From positions 1-64,000 of the forward strand of contig KV748248.1 in assembly GCA_001692895.1 (NCBI GenBank): a stretch of 64,000 bases of DNA, written 5' to 3'. Numbering within the stretch: position 1 is the first letter of the stretch; every line of letters begins with the position of its first letter. Shown one piece after another: positions 1 to 11,539 of this stretch. Source of the DNA: Cenococcum geophilum 1.58. Taxonomy: Eukaryota > Ascomycota > Dothideomycetes > Gloniales > Gloniaceae. Under the pieces are notes generated by a model, which was not told the DNA's origin, did not search any database, and saw only the letters and a list, made by a program, of their open reading frames with translations. The translations under genes and the position numbers were made by a program.

Positions 1-1080
1 GCTCTACGCATAGCGCTTAACGGGTATTAAGAGCGCGGTGTCGCTGGCGATTATAGATCGACCGTAGATATAGGGTAATATTTACATACCACTGAGCGCA
101 CAGGCCTCTTCGCCTACAAAATCTGACTTAGCAGCTGATTTAGCTATACAAATTGAACTGTGGACATACTATTGGTCTAAGAGACTTTTGCGAGATTTAT
201 TAAGCGGTCTAACTTATTTTATATATAGAACGGTTACCTTCTTTAACGAAATTAATCTGCATCCCTATAATAGCTATTATCTTAGAAATACCGTTAAATT
301 AATCTGTAGAAGTGGCTCTATAATTAATTAATATATCTACTCTATTAGCCCCCGCAATATTAAGCAGAAAGCGCCGCCAAATAGGTAATATATTAATAAT
401 TAAATCCCTTACTCCCACTATAAATATAATACTAGTTAACCGGCGGACGCCTATTTAAACATTAGCTAGAGTATCTACCGAGCGGATATCACGCCTAGTA
501 ATAAAGGAAAAAAAGGTTAGAGTTATTATAGAGTATTTATAAGGCTAGAGATAGTCCTTTAGTAACATTTTTTATTATAGCTATAGTATAGATAGATAGA
601 TAGATCAATTCTATTACGCTGTTGCGGTTCCTTAAGGTCTATACAGCGGTTCTATAGAGCGCTATTCTCTACAGAGGAGGAAACTAGCATACTGGGAAAA
701 ACCTCCTCTTAGAACTGGCTAGTTAAACCAGTATACTATATACAGATGCCTCCTCCCACTATTAGTGGACTAGTGTAGCCAATAGCCAAGGTATATACTA
801 CTAAGCACGATTTTTAGTTATATTATTATAAACTCCCCCTAGCCGTAACCAATAGTATATCCCCGCCCTACTATTGCGATAAATAGCGCCCTTACCAATA
901 TTCTCTACTGCCCCGTTGCATGCCACACTAAGACTAGGGGTTGGTTGCTCCTATTACCGTTACAAGCCAACGGGCCTATTTTTTTTAGCGCTAGCAAGCG
1001 CCCTTAAGCCATCTTAATACTGCAGATGGTGGCGCCTGTATACCCTTTTGAGATTTATATAGAGAGTAAAAAGCCACAGA
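1..1080. other. Unassigned RIP-degraded sequence
   Basis: This stretch is AT-rich and poor in CpA and TpG. A plus-strand frame over about 130-540 stays protein-like if TAA and TAG are read as former Gln codons, but I do not recognise it. From about 540 to 1080 CpA and TpG are more frequent and no frame is convincing. No LTR or terminal inverted repeat boundary was found. Confidence 0.4.
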
Positions 1081-1086
1081 AAAGAA

Positions 1087-1178
1087 GAGGGCTGTAGGAT
1101 TTGAACCTACGACCTTCGCGGTCACCACTCCGCGTCAGACTTCCCGATAGTATATCTTTACCACTGCGCCATCGCCCC
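1087..1178 (-). tRNA. tRNA-like relic with intact A and B boxes
   Basis: On the minus strand an A box (TGGCGCAGTGG, 1161-1171) and a B box (GGTTCAAATCC, 1097-1107) both match the RNA polymerase III consensus. The T stem GTAGG/CCTAC pairs perfectly around a 7-base loop. A CGCGG/CCGCG hairpin lies between the boxes and could be the variable arm of a class II (Ser/Leu-type) tRNA. The acceptor strands (GGGGCGA and AGCCCTC) pair at only four of seven positions, and the D and anticodon arms are imperfect, so I cannot assign an anticodon. It is most likely a tRNA pseudogene or the head of a tRNA-derived SINE. It is much less RIP-altered than its surroundings. Confidence 0.55.
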
Positions 1179-1206
1179 ATGTGGCTATAGTATAGTACTA
1201 GTAAAA

Positions 1207-2287
1207 GACAACGCTTAAAAAAGAAGAAGGTAAAGGAGCTTATTATTACCCTTTTAGGAGATAAAGAAACTCGTAATGTAATTAAGGAGGCTACAGATAT
1301 TTATTTAAAACTAGTTAATATGGTTATAAATATCCTTTATAAGGAGCTTTATAATTTTTAGTAAAAGATAGTTATTTTTAGCTTATAGAAGTTAGATCTT
1401 AAGTTTAACGATGTTTAACTCTTATAGGGCTATAAAGCAATTAGCTAGTATACCCCTCTACTCTACCAACTAATAGAAGGATTATTAATATAATTAAGAA
1501 GTAATAAATCGCGAAATCCGTATCTAGGGCAGGTTATTCTTCTTATATCTATCCTTTTATTAGGCCGCGCTTAAAGCCCCACTAACTATTTTACTTAGCT
1601 TCTTAGTCTTTATCTTTAAGGCATAGGTATAAAGCGTTAGGTTTTATTACTGCTTTATAGACTAGGACTTATTAACGGATATTAAATACTTAACTTCTAG
1701 AAGATAGGATTGGCTAAACGCTCTAAGAAAGGTTATAATATTAGTAGCGGATATACTAGCGCTAATGTTATTAAAGACTTACCTCTAATTAATATTTACT
1801 CTTAATAATATCTATATTATATACAACAATTTTAACTACCTTAAGCGATTATAATATTAGTTAGTCGGAGATACTAGTGTTTTCTATTCCTATACTACTA
1901 GAAAACTTATCCGCGGATCTTATATTCCCCCTAGTGGCCTTTTTTAAAGTATACTATATAACCGGGTATAGCTTTAAATTAAGGATATTACTAAGGCACT
2001 AGGTAATATATATAATAGCATTTAAAATTAGATATTAATTTTTATAATTATAGATACTCTCTAAAGCGCGTATCTAGCTGCTATAAATAGTATTTTTTAA
2101 ATCTAATACCAAACTTAAATATCCGCGTATACCAGAGATTGATATTCTATTATCTATAAAGATAACCTATATAAACCTAGGCCCTATTATAAAGAGCGAG
2201 GCTTCTATAAATAGCAACTACTATATACTTAAGACGATCTTCCTAAAGTAACTATAGCTTAATTGCAATAATAATTTTCAGAACTGA
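1207..2287 (+). pseudogene. DUF6589-like pseudogene, 5' part
   Basis: A plus-strand frame runs through this interval with TAA and TAG where Gln or Trp is expected. Its pattern (a segment near 1500-1580 beginning NKSRNPYLGQVILL, then a Leu-rich LYLQGIGIKR-like part) resembles the N-terminal half of the large fungal proteins with DUF6589. The match is from memory, not from a search. The frame is cut at 2287 by chromovirus A1, and a second protein-like part resumes after A1. Total length of the two parts, about 2.26 kb, fits one protein of roughly 750 residues. RIP stops make it non-functional. DUF6589 proteins are often repeated in fungi, which would explain why RIP hit it. Confidence 0.4.
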
Positions 2288-2707
2288 TGTTATGGACGCT
2301 TTAAGTACGATGTTATAACTACTTAAAGAGGAGTCGGAAGAAGCTAGTTAATTAATTTAGGCACGGTCTAGGATAAATCCGATAGAACTATGTAACAAGG
2401 AATAGTAACTAAGGTTATATAACGTTATACGCAGTGTATGTAGTGTATAAAGGAAATATACGTATAATATGTATAACACGTACCTTACGTATAAAGGGGA
2501 TTTCTTAGGAGTACGGTTGTGTATTTAAAGGACTACAGTCCCTACCTAGATAGTTCTCTCCTTTGTAGTAAATCTTAAAATATAATTAGAGTTAATCTAT
2601 TAAGCAACTACTTCACCAGTTATTATTACGTTGTTAACTTCTTGTTTACCTATATACCTAGCCTATTAATAAGTCTACCGTAGTTCCTGCTACAAGGCTT
2701 CGTTATA
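2288..2707 (+). repeat. 5' LTR of A1
   Basis: This 420-bp LTR aligns along its length with 9686-10105. It keeps the TG start, but its final CA is TA. The first and last thirds match the A2 LTRs, while the middle (about 2408-2508) is unrelated to the A2 middle. No primer-binding site matching a tRNA 3' end was recognised just downstream. Confidence 0.93.
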
Positions 2708-2748
2708 TATTCACTACTAAGGTTACGGTATTAATAAAGTTAAATAAT

Positions 2749-5700
2749 ATGCCACTAAAAGCAGTAGCTACGACGGCGTCTACAGCGGCGACTACCTTAA
2801 GATTAGGTAATGACACTAGTATAGCAGATACTAACTCGTAACTAGTTACTATTAAACAGCTATAGGAAATAGTTAATTAATTAATAGATAATAATAGGAT
2901 ACTTAAAGAAAGGATTAATAGGATTGGAGCAATAAAGGTTAAGTTACCCTCAATTAAGCAATTCTTAGGGGAGAAGTCGAAACTTAAGGGATTCCTTATA
3001 TAAATGCACTTTAAGGTTACGTAGGAAGAAGTAAAACTAGGAACGCCTATGGATTAAGTCACTTACGCAGGATTATTTTTAATAGGAAGGGCACTTAAGT
3101 AGTTTAAACCTTACCTTACGGAGGTATAGGAGTATAGTATAATAACTACTAACTAGGAGGTATAATTTATGTTCTTAAGTTAGAGCGGGTTCGCAGAATA
3201 ATTAATATAAATATTTAGAGACCTAGAGGTAACTACTATAGTAAAAAAACTTTAAAACCTAGTATAAAGAACTTTAGTAATTAAGTATATAACGCAGTTT
3301 TAAATATTAGTAATATAGGTTAAATAGAATGATAAAGCGCTTATAGCACAGTATAAGTAAGGACTTAAAGTAAAAGTCTAGGACGTAATTATCCTAATGG
3401 AAGATGCGGATACTCTTAGGGATTTAATTAACTAAGTAATTAAGATTAATAATAGGATCTACTAAAGAGAGTAGGCTAAGAAAGGTTAGGATAGAGTTCT
3501 ATAGTTATATAAGGCGTAGGGCACGTAATAATAAAGTTAAAGTTAAAAACTATAGTATAGCGTAGAGCTAATAGACTTAAGTAGTACTAAAGAATCTAAA
3601 AGATAAAATAAGAAATTATGGAAACCTAGAGGATAAGGATTAAGTAATTAAAGGTCTAAAAAGTAGAGGCCGAACTAGGGATCTTAGTAGCAGAAGACGT
3701 TTAGGCGGACTCTATAATAGGAAAAATAGTTTAAAAAAGGAGCTTATATAAATTGCGGAAAATAGGGTTAGTATATTAAAGACTATAGAAGTGGTTAGAG
3801 TTACTATATAGTAAAAGAAATAAGACTAATAGACAATATATACGTATAGAGGGATAATAATGTGCTATAAGGAACAAAAGAATATTTAATTAAAAGTTTT
3901 GCGTTCTGCTATAATAACGTATACTAAATTTATAAGGACGCTAAGTATGGCGTAAGCTATTGGCTATAGAAGCTAAAATTATTAGAGTTTAAAAGAACTA
4001 ATAAACTAGTTTATAGATTAGATATTAAGGACAATAAATTTAATATAGGCGAAATATTTAGTAATAATAAGGTAATAAAGGTAGCTTACTAGGAGTATGT
4101 AGACCTTAAAGATATTATACTAGAAGTAAAGGATAATTCCATTATAAAATAGGGAACATTAGTAGGGATTAAGACCCCACTAGATATAATATCTATCGCT
4201 TTATAAGATGTAAGAGAAGTAGAATAGTAAACTACTTCGGTACTTAATAAAGGCAAAAGGCTAAAGGCTTAAGATTCCTAAGACGAGATAAGAGATAATT
4301 AAGATTCTTAAGATAAAATAAGGCAAGCTTAAGGACCTATAACGGATAATAACTAATAGGGCAGAGTAATAGCTTAGTTTAGTAATATATAAATAAGCTT
4401 AAGACGAAGTTTCCTAAAGGCATAAAACTTTTAAGATAAGACGAGTAAGATTTAAGACTCTTAAGATAAGATAAAAATACTAGTAAAGCCTAGTTAAACT
4501 AAGGCTAGAGCTAAGCTTAAGAAAGAAGTAAGCTTAAAATTAAGAATTCTATAGGACTAAGACTTTAGTAACAGAATAAGGACCATTAAAGAAATTGCGA
4601 GTAAGGCTTAACAATAAGATCGAAATATTAATATCAAGATTAAGAAGTAGGAAGACTTTAAGGATCTACTTATAAGACGCAAACTAAAAGAAACCATAGA
4701 AGAATTTAGATAAAGAATTATTGTATAGTAAGAATATAAACTAGATAAGAGATCTAGTATACTAGGTTATATAAGGGACAAAGTACCTATATAAAGAATT
4801 ACTAATAGGCCTAAGGCAGGTATACTAAGAGCTAAGTAGCTTACTAAACTAGAAAACAAAGAGGATTTAGGGATCCCTACTAGGTTTAAAGAACGACATA
4901 TAAAAGGCTATTATAACGTAGTAATAAGAAGATACTTCCTTACGGACAAGCTATATATACTCTAGTAGCTATACTAAAAGTGGTATAGGCAACGACATAA
5001 TAATAAGTAGGAAGATTTCTATATATAGTTAGATAAATAAGTTATTTAGGACTACCTAATTATAAAAAAGGCTATAACTTACATTAAAGGAGCCTTAATT
5101 ATAATATTAAAGAATATAAAAAAATAATTAGGGGACTAGAAAAGCAAGAGACGCATCTTAGTACCTATAAATAAAGTTATAATATTTAGATTAATACGGT
5201 AAAGGTTTAAACTTAAAGATAAAAATAAGTTAAGAGTTAACCTAAAGCACCTAGCATACTATACGCTATTATAGATTATATATATAAACGATATATATAA
5301 AATATATAAGAATCTAAAGAAAAAGAATTAAAAATACCTTATAAGGATATATTAGGCGCCAGATAAGCAATAGTATAGAAATACTAAGTATATATATAGA
5401 TGGCATCTAGCAGAAGTTTAAGAGTTAGAAAACTTAATACTTTAACTAGAAAAATTTCTTACGGAAGAATACTTAGACGGATAATAGTAGTAGGAATACC
5501 TAGAGAATACGTATCTATAGTATATTAAAGATAAAAAGCGAACTAGGTATTAGCTAAAGAATAAGCTAAGTATATAAGGATTAAGTAGCTAATAGTTAGG
5601 AAAAGTGGAGGCCTATAGGACTAAAGGGAGCTAGTAGTAAAGCCTTAAACCCTTAAAGGAATTTAAAAACAACACCTAAATTTATAAGTTAAATAGTAAG

Positions 5701-8700
5701 ATTAATAGTTTAAAGCGCTAATAGATAATAAAGCAACGCGAAACTATATTTTATTAGCAGCAGTTAAAAGAATAGAATTACCTTATAGACAGAAGGAATA
5801 ACTTTACTTATTAGTTATAATTTTAGGAGATCTAATAGCCTACGGAGGAGGGATTATTAATCTTAAAATAGGACCTATTTAAATAACCATTAAAGGAAGA
5901 TAAATTAAGATATCTTTTAATATCCTACCATTAGGACGGGATAAGGTAGTATTAAGTATGCCTTAGTTATAGAAATATAACCCAAGAATTAATTAGATTA
6001 CAGGATAGGTTAATATTAAAGATACTTAATAACGTAAAATATAATAGCAAACTAAGTTAGTATAGTACTAAGTTAGAGCGATATATAAGGAGACTAAGTA
6101 AGGCTTAAGTTATATACTAAAGAGATACTATAAGTATAGTAAGAAACTATAGTTACTGGAAAGTAAAAAGCTAGTAGATTATACAGCATAGGACTATAAA
6201 ATAGAGTTAGAATTAGAAATAAGTCTAAGGTTCTTTCTAACCTATAAACTTATATAAGAAGAGTCTAGAGCACTTAAAAAGTTTATTTAGGAAAACTTAT
6301 AAAAGGGATACATTAAACTATCATAGTTATTAGCAGAATATCTAGTACTATTTATACTAAAGAAGAACGGAAAACTTAGGCTATATATTAACTATAGGTA
6401 GTTAAATAGCATTACTCGGAAGGATAGGTATCCTTTACCCTTAATTAGCAAAATTTAAGATTAGATAGGTAATATGCAAATCTTTATAAAGATAGATCTA
6501 AGATAGGCGTACTATTAGATTAGAATTAAGGAAGGCAATAAATAAAAGGCAGCCTTTAGATTAAAAAAAGGACTATATAAACCATTAGTTATACAATTTA
6601 GTTTAATAAATATACTAGCAACGTTTCAGAAATAAATTAATAGCGTATTAGGAGAACACCTTAATAAGTTTATTATAGCATACCTTAATAATATTATCTA
6701 CTTAATAACTAAGGAAGAATATAGGGAATACGTTAAATAGGTCTTAAAGAGACTATAAAAAGAACAGATACTAGTAGCAATTAAGAAATGCGAGTTCTTT
6801 ATAAGGAAGACCGAATTTATTAAATTTATTATTGAATTAGGTTATATTAATATAGACCTAAAGAAAATCGAAGCTATAGTAAGTTAGCAAGAACTAGAGA
6901 ATATAACACAGTTAAGGTTATTTTTAGGGTTTTATAACTACTATAGAAGGTTTATAATATAATAGTTAAAGAACATTAACCCGTTTACTAGGCTTATAAA
7001 GAAAGAGGAATTATAGGCATAGGGAGACAAATAGAGGAAGCTATTTAAGGAACTTAAAGAATTGTTTACCTAGGAGCCAATCCTTAAAATATATTAATTA
7101 GGATTAAACACAGTTATAGAAATAAACGCATTAAACTACGCACTAGGAGTATACCTACTATAAAGGTATAAGAACGCATGGCATCTAGTAGCATACTATA
7201 GTTAAAAGATAATACTACTAGAGTTAAACTATAACGTCTATAACAAGGAGTTATTAGATATAATTATAGCACTTAAAAAATAGAGAGCATTCTTATAAGG
7301 CGTAGAGAAACTATTTATAGTTAAGATGGATTATAAGAACCTAACGGGGTTCCTAATAATAAAAGAACTTAATTAAAGATAAGTTAGATAGGCAGAGATG
7401 CTTATAAAATACTATTTTAAGATTTAGTACACTAAAGGGACTAAAAATGCAAGAGTAGACGCACTTAGTAGAAGAGCTAAACTATAAAATAATAAGATGC
7501 TATTAGGAGTAATGCTATATAGAGATAGTAACGGGTTAATTAGATATAATTACCCTAAGCTAGTAGTAACTTAAGAGGATAATAAACTAGATAGAGTCTA
7601 TAAGACACTAAAGAGCTTTTAGGTATAAAGGATTCTAGAAGTATAGTTAGAAGATCCGCAGATAGATATATATAGAAATTAAGAAGTAAAGTATATCCTA
7701 AGAAGTATAGCAGAGTATTTTATGGAAGATTTCTATAAGGGAATAACTTGGGGACACAATAGAGTAATAGGCTTAGTATTAAGACTTTAAGAAGAATATA
7801 ATATTAACGGAATCTAAAATATCGTAAAAAAAGTAATAAAGGAGTATCTAAATTGCTAAAGGAATAAACTAATAAGGTATAAGCCATATAGAGAACTACA
7901 ACCTATTAAAATACTAAAAAGACCATGGGACTTTATTATTAAGTTACTAAAGTTAAGAGATCCTATTACTAAATAAGAATATAATATAATCTTAGTAATA
8001 GTGGACAAGTTAACTAAATAGGGCTACTTTATAGCATATATAGAAGAAATCTCAGCGGAGGATATCGCTAGAATCTATATTAAAGAAGTGTTTATAAGAT
8101 ATAGAGTACTAAGTAAGATTATATCGGATAGAGATTTAAGATTTATAGCAGTATTTTAGGAGGTATTCTTGGCAGAATAAGGAGTTTAAGTAGAAACTTC
8201 TACCGCATATTATCCGCAAACGGATGGTTAAATAGAAAGACTAAATTAGACGCTAGAATAGTATCTAAGATATTATATTAACCACGCACAGAACAATTAG
8301 GTATCGCTATTACTAATTATATAGTTTATATATAATATAACACTATAAAAAGGAATAGGCATATTACTATTTAAGGCAAATTATGGATATAAGCTAAGAA
8401 TATTATTATTACCACAATAAGTAAAGAAAATAAGTAGCATAGCTAAAAAAAATAAAGATACTAATAAATCTTTATATAGACCTTATAGAGTTAGTAAAGA
8501 GAGTATAAAAAAGAATAAAAAGGTACTATAACGCTAAGAGATCTAAGGGACCAGATCTTAAGGAGGGAGATAAAGTGTAGCTACTATATACAAATTTTAA
8601 GAGTTAATAACTAAGCAAGAAGTTAGACCATGTTAGATTAGGACCCTTTAAAATTATATAGAGGATTTTACTAGTTATATTTAAGTTAAACCTACCAGCC

Positions 8701-9806
8701 AAAATAAAGATTTACCCTATATAGTATATTATAATACTAGAACTAGTATATAGGAATATTAAACTACTAGTTTATAAAGCAGACACGTATAGAGGATAAG
8801 AAGAAGATAAATAGTAAGTTTTAAAGATTATTAGTTATAAGGACATTAACGACAAAATATAGTATAAGGTTAAGTAAATAGGCTATAATAAGACTACCTA
8901 GGAACTACTAGAGAATTTAAAGAACGCTATAAGAAAGGTATAAGAGTATTAGAAGAAATTAGGTTAGATAGTATTAATAAAGAAGGATTACTAAAGAATA
9001 AATCACTTAAGGGGGACCTAAGAAGAGCAGTTGCCGAACTACTTAGATCTATTTCCTTCTTAGTTAAAAAAAATCTATTTTTTTATTGCTAAGTTTCTAT
9101 AAACCTTATTCTATAAGTTTTTACTCCTTAAAACGGACCTTTTTATAAACCTTTTTAAGACGTAGTAACTAAGCGGACGCCGCAATATAGGCTTTAAGAG
9201 CCTTCTACTTTATATTATAAGAATGTTCTAACTTAGTAAAGGCTTAAGACAGTTTACTATCTAGCTGCGCAGCAGTAAACTAAATATAAAACCCTAAGGT
9301 AAATTAGTTAAGGAACTAGACGACTATTAAGAGTAATAGGACGCGTATATTTAGTATTAAAGATAGAGTAAACGTTATAGGACGAATAAATATTTACTTT
9401 AGTGCACTTTAAATAAGAGGACGGTTATTATAAAGATGGGTTCACTAATACAATATAAACTAACCCCTTTTTTAAACAGCGAGAACATAAAGACAGTATA
9501 ATCTCACTAAGAGATAATATTACAGTAACAGTGTAAGCACAACGTTGCGCCTGCAAAGAAGAAGGAGCTTTAGGTATAATAAGCAATAATATTAACTAAA
9601 TTAATTAGACGGATATTATACCTCTAGTAAACAACTTAGAGATATTTAAGATTTTTAAGGATAAAGATAAAGAAAAGGGAGATAGTATTACGGACGCTTT
9701 AAGTACAATATTATAACTACTTAGAGAGGAGTTAAAAGAAGCTAGTTAGTTAATTTAGGCACGGTCTAAGATAGAGCCAATAGAACTATATAATAAGGAA
9801 TAGTAC
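2749..9806 (+). pseudogene. A1 gag-pol polyprotein pseudogene
   Basis: The ATG at 2749 (MPLKA start) matches the A2 start. In order it encodes Gag, a zinc knuckle (3742-3786) whose first Cys, His and last Cys are no longer encoded, a long unidentified region with DSQDEIR-like repeats (about 4270-4480), protease (about 5800-6010), RT (about 6230-6830), RNase H (about 7080-7470), integrase (DD35E: Asp 7929, Asp 8127, Glu 8235) and a chromodomain (8818-8946). The RT box is YLNN at 6681-6692 in place of YxDD, so both catalytic Asp are lost. A further conserved stretch follows the chromodomain and runs into the 3' LTR. Dozens of TAA/TAG codons stand for former Gln and Trp. RT and integrase are in a different frame from gag, so indels occurred as well as RIP. 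Confidence 0.88.
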
Positions 9807-10105
9807 CTAAGGTTATATAATATTATACGCAGTATATATAGTATATAAAGAGAATATATATATAATATATATAACACGTACCTTACGTATAAAGGGGATT
9901 TCTTGGGAGTATGGTTATATATTTAAAGGACCACAATCCCTACCTAGATAGTTCTCTCCTTTATAGTAAATCTTATAATATAATTAGAGTTAATCTATTA
10001 GGCAACTACTCCACCAGTTATTATTACGTTGTTAACTTCTTATTTACCTACATATCTAGCCTATTAATAAGTCCACCGTAGTTCCTGCTATAAGGCTTTA
10101 TTATA
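9686..10105 (+). repeat. 3' LTR of A1
   Basis: This 420-bp LTR begins TATTACGG, which is TGTTACGG after a TpG to TpA change, and ends ATTATA. Differences from the 5' LTR are mostly transitions in CpA/TpG context. The polyprotein frame runs into its first 120 bases or so. Confidence 0.93.
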
Positions 10106-11290
10106 ACTAATTATATCTAGTGTATAGTAATTAGAAAACTGCAAAGCTTATTTACGTCTATAAGTAGGAGTAGGTGGAGGCTGCGCTCTTATATAATAGC
10201 TACTATTAGGTACTACCTATTTTAGGTCTTTAGCACCTTCGGTTAAACTTTCTATATATAATTATAAGGACTTTCTTTAGTAATAAGCAATATACGCAGT
10301 AGTACTTTACGCTCTATACTTATATAAATTACCTTAAGCAACAAAATATTCCTATAAAGCGCCCTCCTTTTTACTATCTTAAGGAGCTAGTACTATATAG
10401 TTTTAATACCCGTATTATTGCACTCTTTTTAATATATATCCGTAATAGGCTTAATATCTATAAAGAAGGTGCGGTTAAAAGATATATTAGATCTTTAATA
10501 CCTAAGTAGTTTCTATAGCATATTAAGGATATCCACGTAGTAGGTTTTAGCTCTAAAATTAGCTATAAGGCTAATAAATTAGTTTATCCGCAGCCTTCTA
10601 CCCGCGGAGGTTCTCGGATTATAAGTTAATTACTTATAATACCCAGCTCCGCTACTATAAGCCAGCCCGCTTAAATTATTAACGTAGAGTTTTTATTAAT
10701 TATATTTAGTATTTATAGGTGGTTAAAATATATAAAGTATTAAAATACGCTATTAAGTATGCGGATATTGGCCTTTTAAAGCGTGCAATTGCCTACCTTT
10801 GCCTTTACTTTACTAAATTAAGGAGTAATAACTATATATCTAAAATAATATACTTCTAGAGGTTAATTATAATAGAAGTGTATAATCTAGTACTTTAGCG
10901 GGCCGTATTAGTAAATAAGCTAATTAATAATCGCGGAGAGCCAAATAGCTTTTTTAAAGCTGATTAACTTAATAAACTACTAAATCTTTAGCTAAAGGAG
11001 TTACTCTAATTACGCGGAAACTTAACCTTTAGAATAAACTCTCTATTTAGGTAGAGTATTTTTACTATAAGCTATACTGGACCTCTTTATACTAAGTTTA
11101 AGAACGCGTTTAGTAAGCGGACAATATTTAATTATATAATTAAGTCTCTAGCGGTTAATATCTAGTCCCTTACGGATATAATTACTAAGGACTTAATTAT
11201 GCGTTAGTATATGCGGGACGTTAAGTTTAAGGCACCTACTATTTTTTTAACTTAGATTAGAGCGGCTCTTATAGGGTAATATTACTGATT
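10106..11290 (+). pseudogene. DUF6589-like pseudogene, 3' part
   Basis: This continues the pseudogene interrupted by A1, immediately after the ACTAA copy of the target duplication. A plus-strand frame over about 10740-11280 contains ADIGLLKRAI, then a VNKLINNRGEPNSFF-like stretch, then LNLQLKELLQLRGN. This order resembles the C-terminal half of DUF6589 proteins as I remember them. Stops are TAA/TAG at former Gln or Trp codons. An upstream frame at about 10270-10640 is also protein-like in a different register, so a small indel is likely. A profile search against DUF6589 would settle the family. Confidence 0.4.
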
Positions 11291-11539
11291 TTAATATACA
11301 GATGTCTTATATTAGCGGTTTACTATATAACCCTTATAAGGTTGGATTTAATAAGGCTATAGATAATATGCTAGAGGACTTTTAAATACTTAGGCTTATA
11401 GTACGTTTCTATCTTAATATATTAATCGAGTTCTTTTTATTAATATTAACTCTAGCTAGCGTATAATCTTCTTAGTATATAGTATATAACGTAGCAGTAG
11501 GCTGTTTTGTGGTGCAGATATATAGATATCTTTATCTTA
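11291..11539. other. Short unassigned interval
   Basis: A plus-strand frame from about 11290 to 11460 has few stops and may be the C-terminal end of the DUF6589-like pseudogene after a frameshift. Nothing else is visible before the first minus-strand gene copy. Confidence 0.25.

Larger units (their letters stand above)
2288..10105 (+). mobile_element. Chromovirus A1 (Ty3/gypsy LTR retrotransposon), RIP-inactivated
   Basis: This full-length element has 420-bp LTRs at both ends. They begin with TGTTAYGG-type sequence (TATTACGG in the 3' copy) and end in what was CGTTACA, now CGTTATA or ATTATA. A 5-bp target duplication flanks it, ACTGA (2283-2287) and ACTAA (10106-10110); the difference is a TpG to TpA change. 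The interior carries gag, protease, RT, RNase H, integrase and chromodomain in that order. It is the same family as A2 (48081-56125) but more decayed, with frame changes between gag and RT. It splits the DUF6589-like pseudogene. Confidence 0.93.
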
